From Alteriqipengyuania abyssalis (lineage in GTDB: Bacteria; Pseudomonadota; Alphaproteobacteria; Sphingomonadales; Sphingomonadaceae), in contig NZ_JAHWXP010000002.1 in the NCBI RefSeq assembly GCF_019857185.1, positions 248,001 through 312,000 of the forward strand: a stretch of DNA of 64,000 bases. Direction: 5' to 3'. Below, one piece after another: positions 28,110 to 36,569 of this stretch (the stretch's first letter is position 1; each line of letters begins with the position of its first letter). The translations under genes and the position numbers were made by a program. The notes under the pieces were generated by a model that did no database searches, was not told the origin of the DNA, and was given only the letters and a program-made list of their open reading frames with translations.

Positions 28110-28429
28110 GCTGGCCTTGGTGGACTCGGCTGCTGCCCTGTCCCTGATCGCGGCAATGTCGTCATCCGCAGGTGCGGGCGATTGCTCCCCTGTAACCTGC
28201 TGTTCGGCCTTGGTCAGATCCCGTCTCCGATAGTCTGGTGCTGCCGCCCCGGACCTGTCGTTTCACGACCGGGTGACGCATATCGGGTGAGCGGATCATG
28301 TGCCACGGCAAACTTAATCCGTGTTTAATCACGCGATAGTGCTTGCCCGGCTGGTCGACGACCCGGGGCTGATACGCGGCGAACCGCCTTCGCTTGCGGG
28401 TGCCTGCCGACCTTGCCACATTGGCAGAT
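28110..28429. promoter_or_regulatory. Divergent intergenic region between M23 and helicase genes
   Basis: These 320 bases separate two divergently read genes. The half near the M23 gene looks codon-like but has no start. The middle contains a perfect TTAA-N7-TTAA at 28314-28328. Both promoters should lie here. No RNA gene or repeat is seen. Confidence 0.5.
28314..28328. promoter_or_regulatory. Candidate CtrA-binding box
   Basis: TTAATCCGTGTTTAA fits the TTAA-N7-TTAA consensus of CtrA, the alphaproteobacterial cell-cycle response regulator, with no mismatch. It lies about 100 bases from the helicase start and 205 bases from the M23 start in an otherwise GC-rich gap. Binding is inferred. Confidence 0.5.
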
Positions 28430-31051
28430 ATGTCCGCCCCCGCGATCAAGGCCGTCCTCGGCCCCACCAATACCGGCAAGACGCACCTCGCGATCGAGCG
28501 CATGTGCGGCCATTCGAGCGGGGCGATCGGCTTCCCGCTGCGCCTGCTTGCGCGCGAGGTGTACGACCGGGTGGTCGCGATCAAAGGGGAGAAGGCAGTC
28601 GCGCTGATCACGGGCGAGGAACGAATCGAACCGCCCGATGCCCGCTACTTCCTGTGCACGGCAGAGGCGATGCCGCATGATGGCGGGGGGCGTGCCTTCG
28701 TCGCGCTCGACGAGGTCCAGCTGGCCGCCGACCGGGAGCGGGGGCATGTCTTCACCGATCGGCTGCTCAATGCACGCGGTCGTGAAGAGACCATGCTGCT
28801 GGGCTCATCCACCGCCGCGCCGGTGATCAAATCGCTGATCCCGCACGCCGAGCTTATAGAGCGGCCGCGCTTCTCCACGCTCACGCACGCAGGGTCGAAG
28901 AAGCTTTCGCGCCTGCCCAAGCGCAGCGCGGTGGTCGCGTTTTCGTCCGATCAGGTCTACGCGATCGCGGAAATGCTCCGCCGTCATCGCGGCGGAGCGG
29001 CAGTGGTGATGGGCGCGCTGAGTCCGGAGACGCGCAATCGCCAGGTCGAATTGTTCCAGAATGGCGAGGTCGACTACATCGTCGCGACCGATGCGATCGG
29101 GATGGGTCTCAATCTTGACGTAACCCATGTCGCCTTTGCCAGTCTTGCCAAGTTCGACGGGGTCAAGCGGCGGCGGCTGACACCCGCGGAGATGGCGCAG
29201 ATCGCCGGGCGCGCCGGGCGCCACCATCGTGACGGCAGCTTCGGCACGTTGACGGGCACCGGCGGTCATGACGCCGAGTTCACCGAAGAAGAGATCTACG
29301 CGATCGAGGAACACCGCTTCCAGCCGCTGACCAAACTCTACTGGCGCGAGGCAGAACCGCGGTTCGATTCGCTCTCCGTGCTGATCGAAGACCTATGTGC
29401 GCGGCCCAACCAGCGCGAACTTGCGCCCGCCCCCGAAGCGATCGACTTGGCGGTTCTGCGCAAGCTTGCCGACCAGCCCTTCGCGCGCATGATTCGCGGG
29501 TCGGCCAATGTCCGGCGGTTCTGGGAGGTCTGCTCGCTGCCGGATTTCCGCGCCTCGGGCGTGGAGACTCATGCGCGCTTCGTCACCCGGCTCTGGCAGG
29601 ATCTGCGCGAAGGCTATATCGGCGCGGACTTCGTCGCCGCCCGGATCGCCGAACTCGATACCGTGCGCGGCGATATTGCCGTGTTGCAGGGGCGGATAGC
29701 CGCGATCCGTTCTTGGGCCTATATCTGTCAGCGGCCCGACTGGGTGCTCGCGCGCGACGAAATGGCAGCGCGGGCCCGCGCGGTCGAAGCACGCCTGTCG
29801 GACGCATTGCACATGCGCCTGACCGAGCGATTCGTGAATCGAAGGACCTCCGTTTTAATGAAGCATCTTGGAAACGACCCTGCGCTGCTCCCCATTTCGC
29901 TGGAGGACGACGGCACATTGCTGGTCGAGGACCAGCCGATCGGCAAGCTGGAGGGGTTCCGCTTCGCGATCGATCCGCAGGCGGCGGTCGGCGACCGCAA
30001 GATGCTGCTGTCCGCAGGCGAAAAGGCGCTTCCCCGCATCCTCGCCACCCAGGCCGAGCGACTGCGCGAGAACAAGCTTGAAGGCGTGACGCTGGAAAAT
30101 GGCCGGGTGATGTGGGCCGGGCAGGAGATCGCCCGGCTGGAACACCCGGTCGACCCGGCAGAGCCCCGGCTCAAGCCTGCGCGAGAGCTGGACCGCCTGC
30201 CCGACGGCGCGCGCGAGGCCTTTCTCGCGGCGATCGAGGCCAAGGTGACCGAATGGCTCGCCCCGCTCGAACCTTTACGCAAGCTCCAGCTCGCCTCGAA
30301 GAGCGAGGATGCGACCTCGTGGGCACGGGCATTGCTGCTCAACCTGCTCGATGGGTACGGCATCGCCACGCGAGAACAGGCGGGGATCGAGAACCTGCCC
30401 AAGGAAGCGCGTCCGTTCCTGCGCAGGGTCGGCGTAACCTTCGGCGCGCTCGACATATTTGCACCCGCGCTGCTCAAGCCCGCTCCGCGTCTCGCGATGA
30501 AGCAGGCAGGCATCGATCCGCGCCCGATCGACGAGGCGATGCGATCGGTCATCCCCGCAACCAAACCGCTTCCCGCAGGCTATCGCCCGGCTGGCGAACA
30601 GCTGGTCCGCGTCGATATTGCAGAAAAGCTGTTCAAGCAGGCGCACGAGGCCAGAGCCGGAAAGGGCGACGGCAAGAAGGGCCGTGGTGCGCCCTTCGTG
30701 CTCGACCTCTCGCTCGCGGTGTCGACCGGGCTGACTCCGGACAGCATCAAGCGGCTGCTGGGTGCGGCAGGGTTCCGCATGATCGATGGCAAACCGCTCG
30801 CGGAAGGCGCATTCGGCCCCGTCCTGCCCGACCGGTGGCGCTGGCTGCCCTCTCGCAAGGGCGGCGACGATGGCCGCCGGCAGCACCGCCCCGGCGGCAA
30901 ACCGCACCAGCACAAGGGGCGCGGCAAGCCTGGAGGGAAGCAGGCGGGCAAGGGCCGTGGCCCCCGGCAGGGCGGGCAGAACGCACCAGGAAAGCCGCGC
31001 GAGCCCCGTCCGGAAAACGCCTTCGCGGCGCTGAAGGACATACTTTCCTGA
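28430..31051 (+). CDS. SUV3-like DEAD/DEAH-box RNA helicase
   Basis: An 873-residue superfamily 2 helicase resembling mitochondrial SUV3. Walker A is GPTNTGKTHLAIER at the very start (about residues 10-23), motif II appears as VALDEVQLA, and motif VI as QIAGRAGRHHRDG. A C-terminal SUV3-like helical region follows (about 330-520). The last 70 residues (about 800-873) form a Gly/Lys/Arg/Gln-rich tail (GKPHQHKGRGKPGGKQAGKG), likely an RNA-binding extension. I chose the ATG at 28430-28432 because the motif begins directly after it; a TTG 12 codons earlier is possible. An S4-domain gene follows 13 bases after the stop. Confidence 0.88.
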   Translation: MSAPAIKAVLGPTNTGKTHLAIERMCGHSSGAIGFPLRLLAREVYDRVVAIKGEKAVALITGEERIEPPDARYFLCTAEAMPHDGGGRAFVALDEVQLAADRERGHVFTDRLLNARGREETMLLGSSTAAPVIKSLIPHAELIERPRFSTLTHAGSKKLSRLPKRSAVVAFSSDQVYAIAEMLRRHRGGAAVVMGALSPETRNRQVELFQNGEVDYIVATDAIGMGLNLDVTHVAFASLAKFDGVKRRRLTPAEMAQIAGRAGRHHRDGSFGTLTGTGGHDAEFTEEEIYAIEEHRFQPLTKLYWREAEPRFDSLSVLIEDLCARPNQRELAPAPEAIDLAVLRKLADQPFARMIRGSANVRRFWEVCSLPDFRASGVETHARFVTRLWQDLREGYIGADFVAARIAELDTVRGDIAVLQGRIAAIRSWAYICQRPDWVLARDEMAARARAVEARLSDALHMRLTERFVNRRTSVLMKHLGNDPALLPISLEDDGTLLVEDQPIGKLEGFRFAIDPQAAVGDRKMLLSAGEKALPRILATQAERLRENKLEGVTLENGRVMWAGQEIARLEHPVDPAEPRLKPARELDRLPDGAREAFLAAIEAKVTEWLAPLEPLRKLQLASKSEDATSWARALLLNLLDGYGIATREQAGIENLPKEARPFLRRVGVTFGALDIFAPALLKPAPRLAMKQAGIDPRPIDEAMRSVIPATKPLPAGYRPAGEQLVRVDIAEKLFKQAHEARAGKGDGKKGRGAPFVLDLSLAVSTGLTPDSIKRLLGAAGFRMIDGKPLAEGAFGPVLPDRWRWLPSRKGGDDGRRQHRPGGKPHQHKGRGKPGGKQAGKGRGPRQGGQNAPGKPREPRPENAFAALKDILS

Positions 31052-31064
31052 TGCGCGGGATCTG

Positions 31065-31367
31065 ATGCGGCTCGACCTCGCGCTGTGCCGGTTGCGCTTC
31101 GTACGCGCGCGCAGCGCGGCACGGCGGTTGGTCGAGAGCGGGCATCTGAGAGTAAATGGCGTGCGCGTAGAGCGGGTTTCGCGCGAGATTACCGTCGGCG
31201 ACGTGCTGACCATTCCGCGTACATCCAGGGTGCTGGTCATCCGGATCGAGGCCCTGCCCGAGCGTCGCGGACCACCAGCAGAAGCGCGTGAATGTTACAG
31301 CCTGCTTGACCGCGCGGGCACCGACCCACTAGCAGCAGCGCGAGATTCAAACGGCGCGCAAGGATAA
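31065..31367 (+). CDS. S4-domain RNA-binding protein
   Basis: A 100-residue basic protein made mostly of one S4 RNA-binding domain: MRLDLALCRLRFVRARSAAR, then LVESGHLRVNGVRVERVSREITVGDVLTI (shown by SGHLRVNGVRVE and VGDVLTIP). This resembles Hsp15, which recycles stalled 50S subunits, though the C-terminal tail differs. It is the middle gene of helicase, S4, fdxA, an order seen in other alphaproteobacteria, and stops seven bases before the fdxA start. Confidence 0.88.
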   Translation: MRLDLALCRLRFVRARSAARRLVESGHLRVNGVRVERVSREITVGDVLTIPRTSRVLVIRIEALPERRGPPAEARECYSLLDRAGTDPLAAARDSNGAQG

Positions 31368-31373
31368 CGCCCC

Positions 31374-31712
31374 ATGACCTATGTCGTCACCGACGCCTGC
31401 ATCAAGTGCAAGTACACCGATTGCGTCGAAGTCTGCCCGGTGGACTGCTTCTACGAGGGCGAGAACATGCTGGTGATCAACCCCAGCGAATGCATCGATT
31501 GCGGTGTGTGCGAGCCCGAGTGCCCGGCCGAGGCGATTCTGCCCGATACCGAGGACAACCTCGAGAAGTGGCTGGAGCTCAACACCAAGTTCTCGAACGA
31601 ATGGCCCAACATCACCCAGAAGAAGGATCCGCCCGAGGACGCCGACGAGCACAAGGGCGAAGAGGGCAAGTTCGAAAAGTTCTTCAACCCGGAACCCGGC
31701 GAAGGCGACTGA
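31374..31712 (+). CDS. fdxA: Seven-iron ferredoxin FdxA
   Basis: A 112-residue soluble electron carrier with two cluster motifs. Cysteines 9, 17 and 50 fit the [3Fe-4S] site (C-x7-C and later C-P), and cysteines 21, 40, 43 and 46 fit the [4Fe-4S] site ([12 protein letters not shown]). Cys12 and Cys25 are additional, as in Azotobacter-type FdI. The C-terminal half ([18 protein letters not shown], then an acidic tail) is typical of FdxA. In many alphaproteobacteria carD follows directly; here 2.1 kb with two other genes intervene. Confidence 0.95.
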   Translation: MTYVVTDACIKCKYTDCVEVCPVDCFYEGENMLVINPSECIDCGVCEPECPAEAILPDTEDNLEKWLELNTKFSNEWPNITQKKDPPEDADEHKGEEGKFEKFFNPEPGEGD

Positions 31713-31751
31713 CGCAGCCGGTCGCTTGCGACCGCGCGCATCTTACGCTCG

Positions 31752-32690
31752 TCAATCGGCTGCCTTCACGGCCGCCAGCACACGCTTAATTGCGTCCGGG
31801 GCCTCTCGCGCAAGGGTGCGGTTCTCAGCATCGGGATCAGTTTCTGCTGCGATTTGCGCCCACTCAACGGCGTCTTGCAGCAATCCAGGGTCGACGCTCG
31901 CCCGCTCCCCGTCGCTAACGTAGCCGCGCTGGAAGAGCGTTTGAAAAACCCGGAATGCCGCGTCCGCGCGGCCATGGGCATGGGCGCGCTCGAACCATGA
32001 TTGCGCTTTGGCGAGATCACGGTCGACGCCATCGCCCTTTTGATAAATCTGCCCCAGCAGATAACTGGCGTTGGCCTGATCTTGCGCGCCCGCCTTTTCG
32101 AGCCAGTATCGCGCCGCAACCGGATCGCGCTTGGTATATTGGCCCATGAGCAGATAGCCGCCCAGATCGGTCTGCGCATGGGCGTTTCCTGCAGTGGCAG
32201 CCTGCCTGCACAGCGCCAGTCCGCGCTCGACGTCCGGCGCGCCCCCCTCGCCCTTGATCAGCATGTTTCCCAGCGCGCATTGCGACTGCGTGAAGCCGGC
32301 TGCAATCGCGCGCGCGTAATGGACCCGCGCCTTGGCATGATCCCGCGGGCGACCCACACCGTCGTAGTAACAGGTTGCGATATTGTGCTGCGCATCGGCT
32401 CGCTCTGCGGGGACCTGTTCGAAATAATCACACGCCCGTGCGGGGTCGCGACGAATACCCCGCGCGCCCGCGCCGAACAGTTCGCCCAATGCCTCCACCG
32501 CGGAGGCATCGCCTGCTTCCCCCAGCGCTTCCAGAGCCGCGATGGCGGTGTCGGGGTCTGCAGGGTCGATAGTATCAAGGATGCCAAGCGTTTCAGCGCT
32601 ATACGCCTGCTCCCCCACCACGCTCGCCGATTCCTGCAGCGGCGTATTGACGGCGGCGGGCTGCAAGAGCGTCAGAGCGAGGGTAAACAT
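31752..32690 (-). CDS. Sel1-like tetratricopeptide repeat protein
   Basis: A 312-residue protein with a hydrophobic start (FTLALTLLQPAAV), probably a weak signal peptide. At least four Sel1-type repeats run from about residue 65 to 240: AQHNIATCYYDGVGRPRDHAKA, SQCALGNMLIKGEGGAPDVERG, AQTDLGGYLLMGQYTKRDPVAA and ASYLLGQIYQKGDGVDRDLAKA, each described here by its A-x-x-x-LG-x-x-Y core. Such solenoids bind other proteins. The function is unknown. Its 5' end is divergent from the yihY gene. Codon third positions look less GC-biased than in neighbouring genes. Confidence 0.8.
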   Translation of the reverse strand: MFTLALTLLQPAAVNTPLQESASVVGEQAYSAETLGILDTIDPADPDTAIAALEALGEAGDASAVEALGELFGAGARGIRRDPARACDYFEQVPAERADAQHNIATCYYDGVGRPRDHAKARVHYARAIAAGFTQSQCALGNMLIKGEGGAPDVERGLALCRQAATAGNAHAQTDLGGYLLMGQYTKRDPVAARYWLEKAGAQDQANASYLLGQIYQKGDGVDRDLAKAQSWFERAHAHGRADAAFRVFQTLFQRGYVSDGERASVDPGLLQDAVEWAQIAAETDPDAENRTLAREAPDAIKRVLAAVKAAD

Positions 32691-32796
32691 GTCGTCAGCG
32701 TATGGCGGGCAGGCCTGTGTGTCGATCCGGTTGGTTCACGACGATTGGAACCGACAGCACCCCGCTGCGTCGTCTCGGGGTACACGGGGGAATCGA

Positions 32797-33579
32797 ATGC
32801 TCGACCTGCTGAAGCGGACCTGGCGCGGCGCGTCGGAAGACAATGCCGGACTCGTTGCGGCCGGCGTGTCCTACTACGCCTTTCTCGCGATGGTGCCCCT
32901 GCTGGCGGTGTGTGTGCTGCTGTACGGCCTCGTCGCCACGCCCGATGCTGTCGCGCGCGATATCGACGCGCTCGGTCGCGGACTGCCACCCAGTGCCGCA
33001 TCGCTCATCGGCGACCAGCTGCAATCGGTGACCGAAGCGAAGGATAATGCGAAGGGGTTGGGCCTTGCTGTGGCGCTTGCCATCGCGCTGTTCGGCGCGC
33101 GCAACGCTGCCCGTTCGATCATTGGCGGACTCAACGTGGTCTTCAATGTCGAGGAGGATCGCGGCTTTCTGAAGAGTAACGCGATTGCACTCGTCGTCAC
33201 GCTGGGTGCAGTGTTCGCCCTGGCGCTGGCGGGCACGGCCATTTCGCTCGCTGCGGCGCTGCCCGGTGCGGCGGCACCGGTGGCAAGCTTCGCGCTGATG
33301 TTCATCGCCGGGATGCTCGGCGCAGGATTTCTTTATCGCTTCGCGCCCAACCGGCCCGATCCGCCGTGGAGCGCGGTCTTGCCCGGCGCTGCGCTGTTCG
33401 CTCTGGTGTGGGTTGGGGCGACTGCGCTGTTTGGCAGCTACGTCGCCAATTTCGCGAACTACAACGCCACCTATGGCTCGCTGGGCGCGGTGGTGATCCT
33501 GCTGACGTGGTTCTACCTCAGCGCCTTCGTGTTGCTGCTGGGTGGCGAATTCGTCCAGGCACGCGCAGAGAAGGTATGA
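32797..33579 (+). CDS. YihY/BrkB family membrane protein
   Basis: A 260-residue integral membrane protein with six predicted helices. The family start AAGVSYYAFLAMVPLLAV and end YGSLGAVVILLTWFYLSAFVLLLGGEF (shown by LGAVVILLTWFYLSAFVLLLG) are both clear. Members were once listed as ribonuclease BN or virulence factor BrkB, but are now regarded as transport-like proteins of unknown activity. The ATG at 32797-32799 follows GGGGGAATCGA. It lies between the Sel1-repeat gene (opposite strand) and carD (same strand, 207 bases on). Confidence 0.88.
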   Translation: MLDLLKRTWRGASEDNAGLVAAGVSYYAFLAMVPLLAVCVLLYGLVATPDAVARDIDALGRGLPPSAASLIGDQLQSVTEAKDNAKGLGLAVALAIALFGARNAARSIIGGLNVVFNVEEDRGFLKSNAIALVVTLGAVFALALAGTAISLAAALPGAAAPVASFALMFIAGMLGAGFLYRFAPNRPDPPWSAVLPGAALFALVWVGATALFGSYVANFANYNATYGSLGAVVILLTWFYLSAFVLLLGGEFVQARAEKV

Positions 33580-33786
33580 CTTGCCGCATTTGTTTCATCG
33601 ACTCGCAATATTCGCAAGAAGCTGCTATATAGGCACTCCCGCCGCGATCCACGGTCGCGACGGCCTATGGAAGTTGAAAGGCAGGTTCCCCCAGCATCAC
33701 GACGCGAATGGACCTTCGCCTCTTGCAGGCGGCCGGTCTTTTCTTGCGTCCGATGCACACCCTGTCTTCGGATGAAAGGAAATTTC

Positions 33787-34320
33787 ATGGCAGCCAAGGC
33801 ACTGGCCTTCGATGTCGGCGATTACGTCGTATACCCCAAGCACGGCGTCGGCCGTGTGGTCGAACTGCAGAGCGAAGAGATCGCCGGAATGCAGCTCGAG
33901 CTTTACGTGCTGCGCTTCGAAAAAGAGCGGATGACCCTGCGCGTTCCGGTCAACAAGGTCGAATCGATCGGCATGCGCAAGCTTTCCAGCGACAAGACGC
34001 TGAAGGAAGCGATGGAAACGCTGAAGGGCAAGCCCAAGGTCAAGCGGACCATGTGGAGCCGCCGTGCGCAGGAATACGAAGCGAAGATCAACTCGGGCGA
34101 CCTCGTGTCGATCGCCGAGGTGACCCGCGACCTGTTCCGCCCCGACGATCAGCCCGAACAGAGCTATTCCGAACGGCAGATCTTCGAAGCCGCCTCCAGC
34201 CGCCTCGCCCGCGAACTGGCCGCGATGGAGAAGACCGACGAGCCTGCAGCGCTCGAAAAGATCCTCTCGGTGCTGCGCGAACACGCGCCGCAATATTACG
34301 AGAATACCGAAGAAGCCTGA
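33787..34320 (+). CDS. carD: CarD family transcriptional regulator
   Basis: A 177-residue protein that binds the RNA polymerase beta subunit and stabilises open promoter complexes. The N-terminal RNAP-interaction Tudor-like domain is VGDYVVYPKHGVGRVVELQ (7-25) with MTLRVPVNKVESIGMRKL, followed by a helical DNA-binding domain (about 75-177; MWSRRAQEYEAKINSGD). The ATG at 33787 has AAGGA nine bases upstream. Its 207-base leader contains a TATATA element near 33626 but no clear -35. A hairpin terminator follows 27 bases after the stop. Confidence 0.93.
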   Translation: MAAKALAFDVGDYVVYPKHGVGRVVELQSEEIAGMQLELYVLRFEKERMTLRVPVNKVESIGMRKLSSDKTLKEAMETLKGKPKVKRTMWSRRAQEYEAKINSGDLVSIAEVTRDLFRPDDQPEQSYSERQIFEAASSRLARELAAMEKTDEPAALEKILSVLREHAPQYYENTEEA

Positions 34321-34347
34321 TCGACCGGCTGCCAACGCAGTCCGACA

Positions 34348-34384
34348 GAGGGCCGTCCCGAAAGGGGCGGCCCTCTTGCTTTGT
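34348..34384 (+). terminator. Intrinsic terminator after carD
   Basis: GAGGGCCGTCCC pairs with GGGGCGGCCCTC around a GAAA tetraloop (34360-34363), with one G-T pair in the stem, and the downstream bases are TTGCTTT. The UNCG/GNRA-like loop and long stem make it convincing even though the T run is interrupted. Confidence 0.85.
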
Positions 34385-34438
34385 GCCCATCGCATTCTGT
34401 ATTAGATCGCTAACACAGTCATCGACAGGGAGATCGTC

Positions 34439-35200
34439 ATGAAGTTCTGGCCAGGCCTCGCCGTTGCCGCAGCAGCCACCATGCTCTCGGCATGCAACAC
34501 CGATTTCAACATCAGCTCGAGCAGCGACGGCGTGCCGCTTGCCGAGCTCGACTACGAAGGCGCAACCCCCACCGGCATTTCATTGGCCGGCCCCGACCGG
34601 GTGATCGTCACCTCGGGCGACACGCTGACCATTGACGTCGAAGGCGATTCGAGCGTGACCGAGGGTCTGCGCTTCGATCTCGACGACGATTCTCTGGGAA
34701 TCGGGCGCGAGGGCAACTGGCGTCAAAGCGGGGTCGCAACCATTCGCGTGACCATGCCCACGCCGACGCGCATGTCCATGGCAGGATCGGGCACGATGAC
34801 CGTCGATCGGCTCGGCAAGGGCGGTGAGGCGGAGATCTCGATCGCCGGATCGGGCGAATCAAAGGTCGGCCGGATCGATGCGGACGCGCTGGAGGTGAAT
34901 GTCGCGGGTTCGGGCTCGCTCAAGGCAGCGGGTGCGGCCAAGACGCTCGATCTCTCGATTGCCGGGTCGGGTGATCTGGATATGCGTGACGTCAAGGTGG
35001 ACAGCGCCGAGGTTGCGATCGCCGGATCGGGCGATGCCGCCTTCGCCTCGGATGGCGACGTCGAGGCGAGCATCATGGGCTCGGGCACGGTCGAGGTGCT
35101 GGGCAATGCCAGCTGCTCGGTCAGTTCGATGGGCTCGGGCGAGCTCAAGTGCCGCAAGCGTACCGCGGCAAGCGGTGCGGCAGCCGAGGACGCCGAATAG
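34439..35200 (+). CDS. DUF2807 (GIN domain) lipoprotein
   Basis: A 253-residue protein starting MKFWPGLAVAAAATMLSACN, a lipoprotein signal with the lipobox LSAC (cysteine 20). The mature part is a beta-helix of the head-GIN/DUF2807 type. Seven short coils carry GSG: MAGSGTMTVDRLG, IAGSGESKVGRID, VAGSGSLKAAG, IAGSGDLDMRDV, IAGSGDAAFASD, IMGSGTVEVLG and SMGSGELKCRK. The function of the family is unknown. The gene is single, between the carD terminator and a small lipoprotein gene. Confidence 0.88.
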   Translation: MKFWPGLAVAAAATMLSACNTDFNISSSSDGVPLAELDYEGATPTGISLAGPDRVIVTSGDTLTIDVEGDSSVTEGLRFDLDDDSLGIGREGNWRQSGVATIRVTMPTPTRMSMAGSGTMTVDRLGKGGEAEISIAGSGESKVGRIDADALEVNVAGSGSLKAAGAAKTLDLSIAGSGDLDMRDVKVDSAEVAIAGSGDAAFASDGDVEASIMGSGTVEVLGNASCSVSSMGSGELKCRKRTAASGAAAEDAE

Positions 35201-35239
35201 GCGTTTGTGCCGGGGCGGCGCAGGGCATAAGCTGGCGGT

Positions 35240-35566
35240 ATGAAACCGATCATTCCGCTCGCCCTGCTTGCCGCCCTCACCCTGCAGGGGTGTCTCGCCA
35301 AGACCGCCTGGGATGTCGCCACGCTGCCGGTAAAGGCGGGCAGCAAGGCGGTCGACCTCGCCACCACCAGCCAAAGCGAGGCGGACGAGAAGCGCGGGCG
35401 CGAGCTGCGCAAGCGCGAGGAACGGCTCGGCAAGCTTGAGCGGCGCTATCGCGACCTGCGCAAGGATTGCGAAGACGGCGACCGCCGCGCGTGCGAGGAA
35501 GCGCGCGAAACCTACGAGGAAATCCAGCGGCTCCTGCCGACGGTACCCTACGAACCGGAGCGCTGA
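35240..35566 (+). CDS. Small putative lipoprotein of unknown function
   Basis: A 108-residue protein with a lipobox LQGC at residues 15-18. The mature protein has a short hydrophobic segment and then a highly charged helix (about 45-95; RGRELRKREERLGKLERRY), probably a coiled coil, with two cysteines in KDCEDGDRRACEEA. I do not recognise the family. Its last 19 bases overlap the stop end of the convergent Sua5 gene. Confidence 0.7.
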   Translation: MKPIIPLALLAALTLQGCLAKTAWDVATLPVKAGSKAVDLATTSQSEADEKRGRELRKREERLGKLERRYRDLRKDCEDGDRRACEEARETYEEIQRLLPTVPYEPER

Positions 35567-36519
35567 TCGCCCTCGCGAGGCGCAGCAGCACGTCGCAGCC
35601 GGTCGTTGATTGCGCGGCCCACGTCGTCTTCGGGAATCGCCGCGATCGCGATTCGCGGCTTGTCCGAAGAGGCTCCCAGATGGAGGCACGCGTAAAGGCG
35701 TGACGCGGCTTCGTTGACGTCACCGGCTGCCGACAGCGTGACGTCACCTTCGACTGCGCCGAAACCTATCAGAAATTCCCCTGCTTCGGCCTTCCGGGCG
35801 TTCAGGCGCAACGGCTTTCCCGGCGCATAATGCCGCCGCATCTGGCCCGGTGCTTCGATCCCACGGCCATCAGAAGCCTCACTACCGAGAATATCTTCGA
35901 GCACTTCGCGTCCGATCGGCCCCTCACGCAACAGCGACCAGTTTCCGTCCTGACGCAACGCGACGATAGTGGACTCCAGCCCGCGCTCGCTCGCGCCTGC
36001 GTCGAGAACCGCGTCGATCCGGCCATTGAGCGTCGCGAGAACATGCTCTGCGGTGGTCGGGCTGACGGTTTCGCTCGCATTGGCCGAGGGTGCGGCCACC
36101 GGAATGGCAAGCTCGTCCAGCACTGCCCGCATCACCGGGTGCGCCGGGCATCGCACTGCGAGCGTGGGCAGGCCTGCGTGGATCGATGACGCCACGGCAG
36201 CATTCTCGTGCCGGGGCAGCACCAGCGTCAGCGGTCCGGGCCAGAAGCGGTCGGCGAGCGCAAGGGCACGCGGCTCCATTGTGACCAGTGCCTCAGCCTG
36301 CTGCACATCGCTCACATGGACGATCAGCGGATTGAAACTCGGCCGGCCCTTGGCTGCGAAGATCTGCGCGACCGCCTCTTCGCTATCCGCACGCGCCGCG
36401 AGGCCGTAGACCGTCTCGGTCGGCACCGCGACCAGACCGCCGTCGCGCAGAATCTGCGCGGTACGGGCGATTCCGGTCGCGTCCGGCGCTAGCCGTTCCG
36501 TAACGTATTTGCGGTCCAT
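35548..36519 (-). CDS. L-threonylcarbamoyladenylate synthase (Sua5/YrdC family)
   Basis: A 323-residue enzyme making the threonylcarbamoyl-AMP used for the t6A37 modification of ANN-decoding tRNAs. The YrdC domain spans about 1-200: GGLVAVPTETVYGLAARADS, IFAAKGRPSFNPLIVHV, LTLVLPRHE, AVRCPAHPVMRAVL and APSANASETVSPTT. A separate Sua5 domain occupies the last 110 residues. The length fits the two-domain Sua5 type rather than short TsaC. The gene is convergent with the small lipoprotein gene and divergent from the acyl-CoA dehydrogenase gene. Confidence 0.93.
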   Translation of the reverse strand: MDRKYVTERLAPDATGIARTAQILRDGGLVAVPTETVYGLAARADSEEAVAQIFAAKGRPSFNPLIVHVSDVQQAEALVTMEPRALALADRFWPGPLTLVLPRHENAAVASSIHAGLPTLAVRCPAHPVMRAVLDELAIPVAAPSANASETVSPTTAEHVLATLNGRIDAVLDAGASERGLESTIVALRQDGNWSLLREGPIGREVLEDILGSEASDGRGIEAPGQMRRHYAPGKPLRLNARKAEAGEFLIGFGAVEGDVTLSAAGDVNEAASRLYACLHLGASSDKPRIAIAAIPEDDVGRAINDRLRRAAAPREGDQRSGS

Positions 36520-36569
36520 CGCCGCGCGCTATATCCGGGGCGCAGGAATTCCAAGAGGATGTGAGCCAA

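Noticed and set aside
28215-28217. CTG as a possible earlier start for the M23 gene at 26598-28109
   Set aside because: The frame is open for 51 more codons and GGAG precedes this CTG, but the GTG at 28107-28109 gives a normal membrane-anchored M23 protein, and the extra residues are not a recognisable conserved start.
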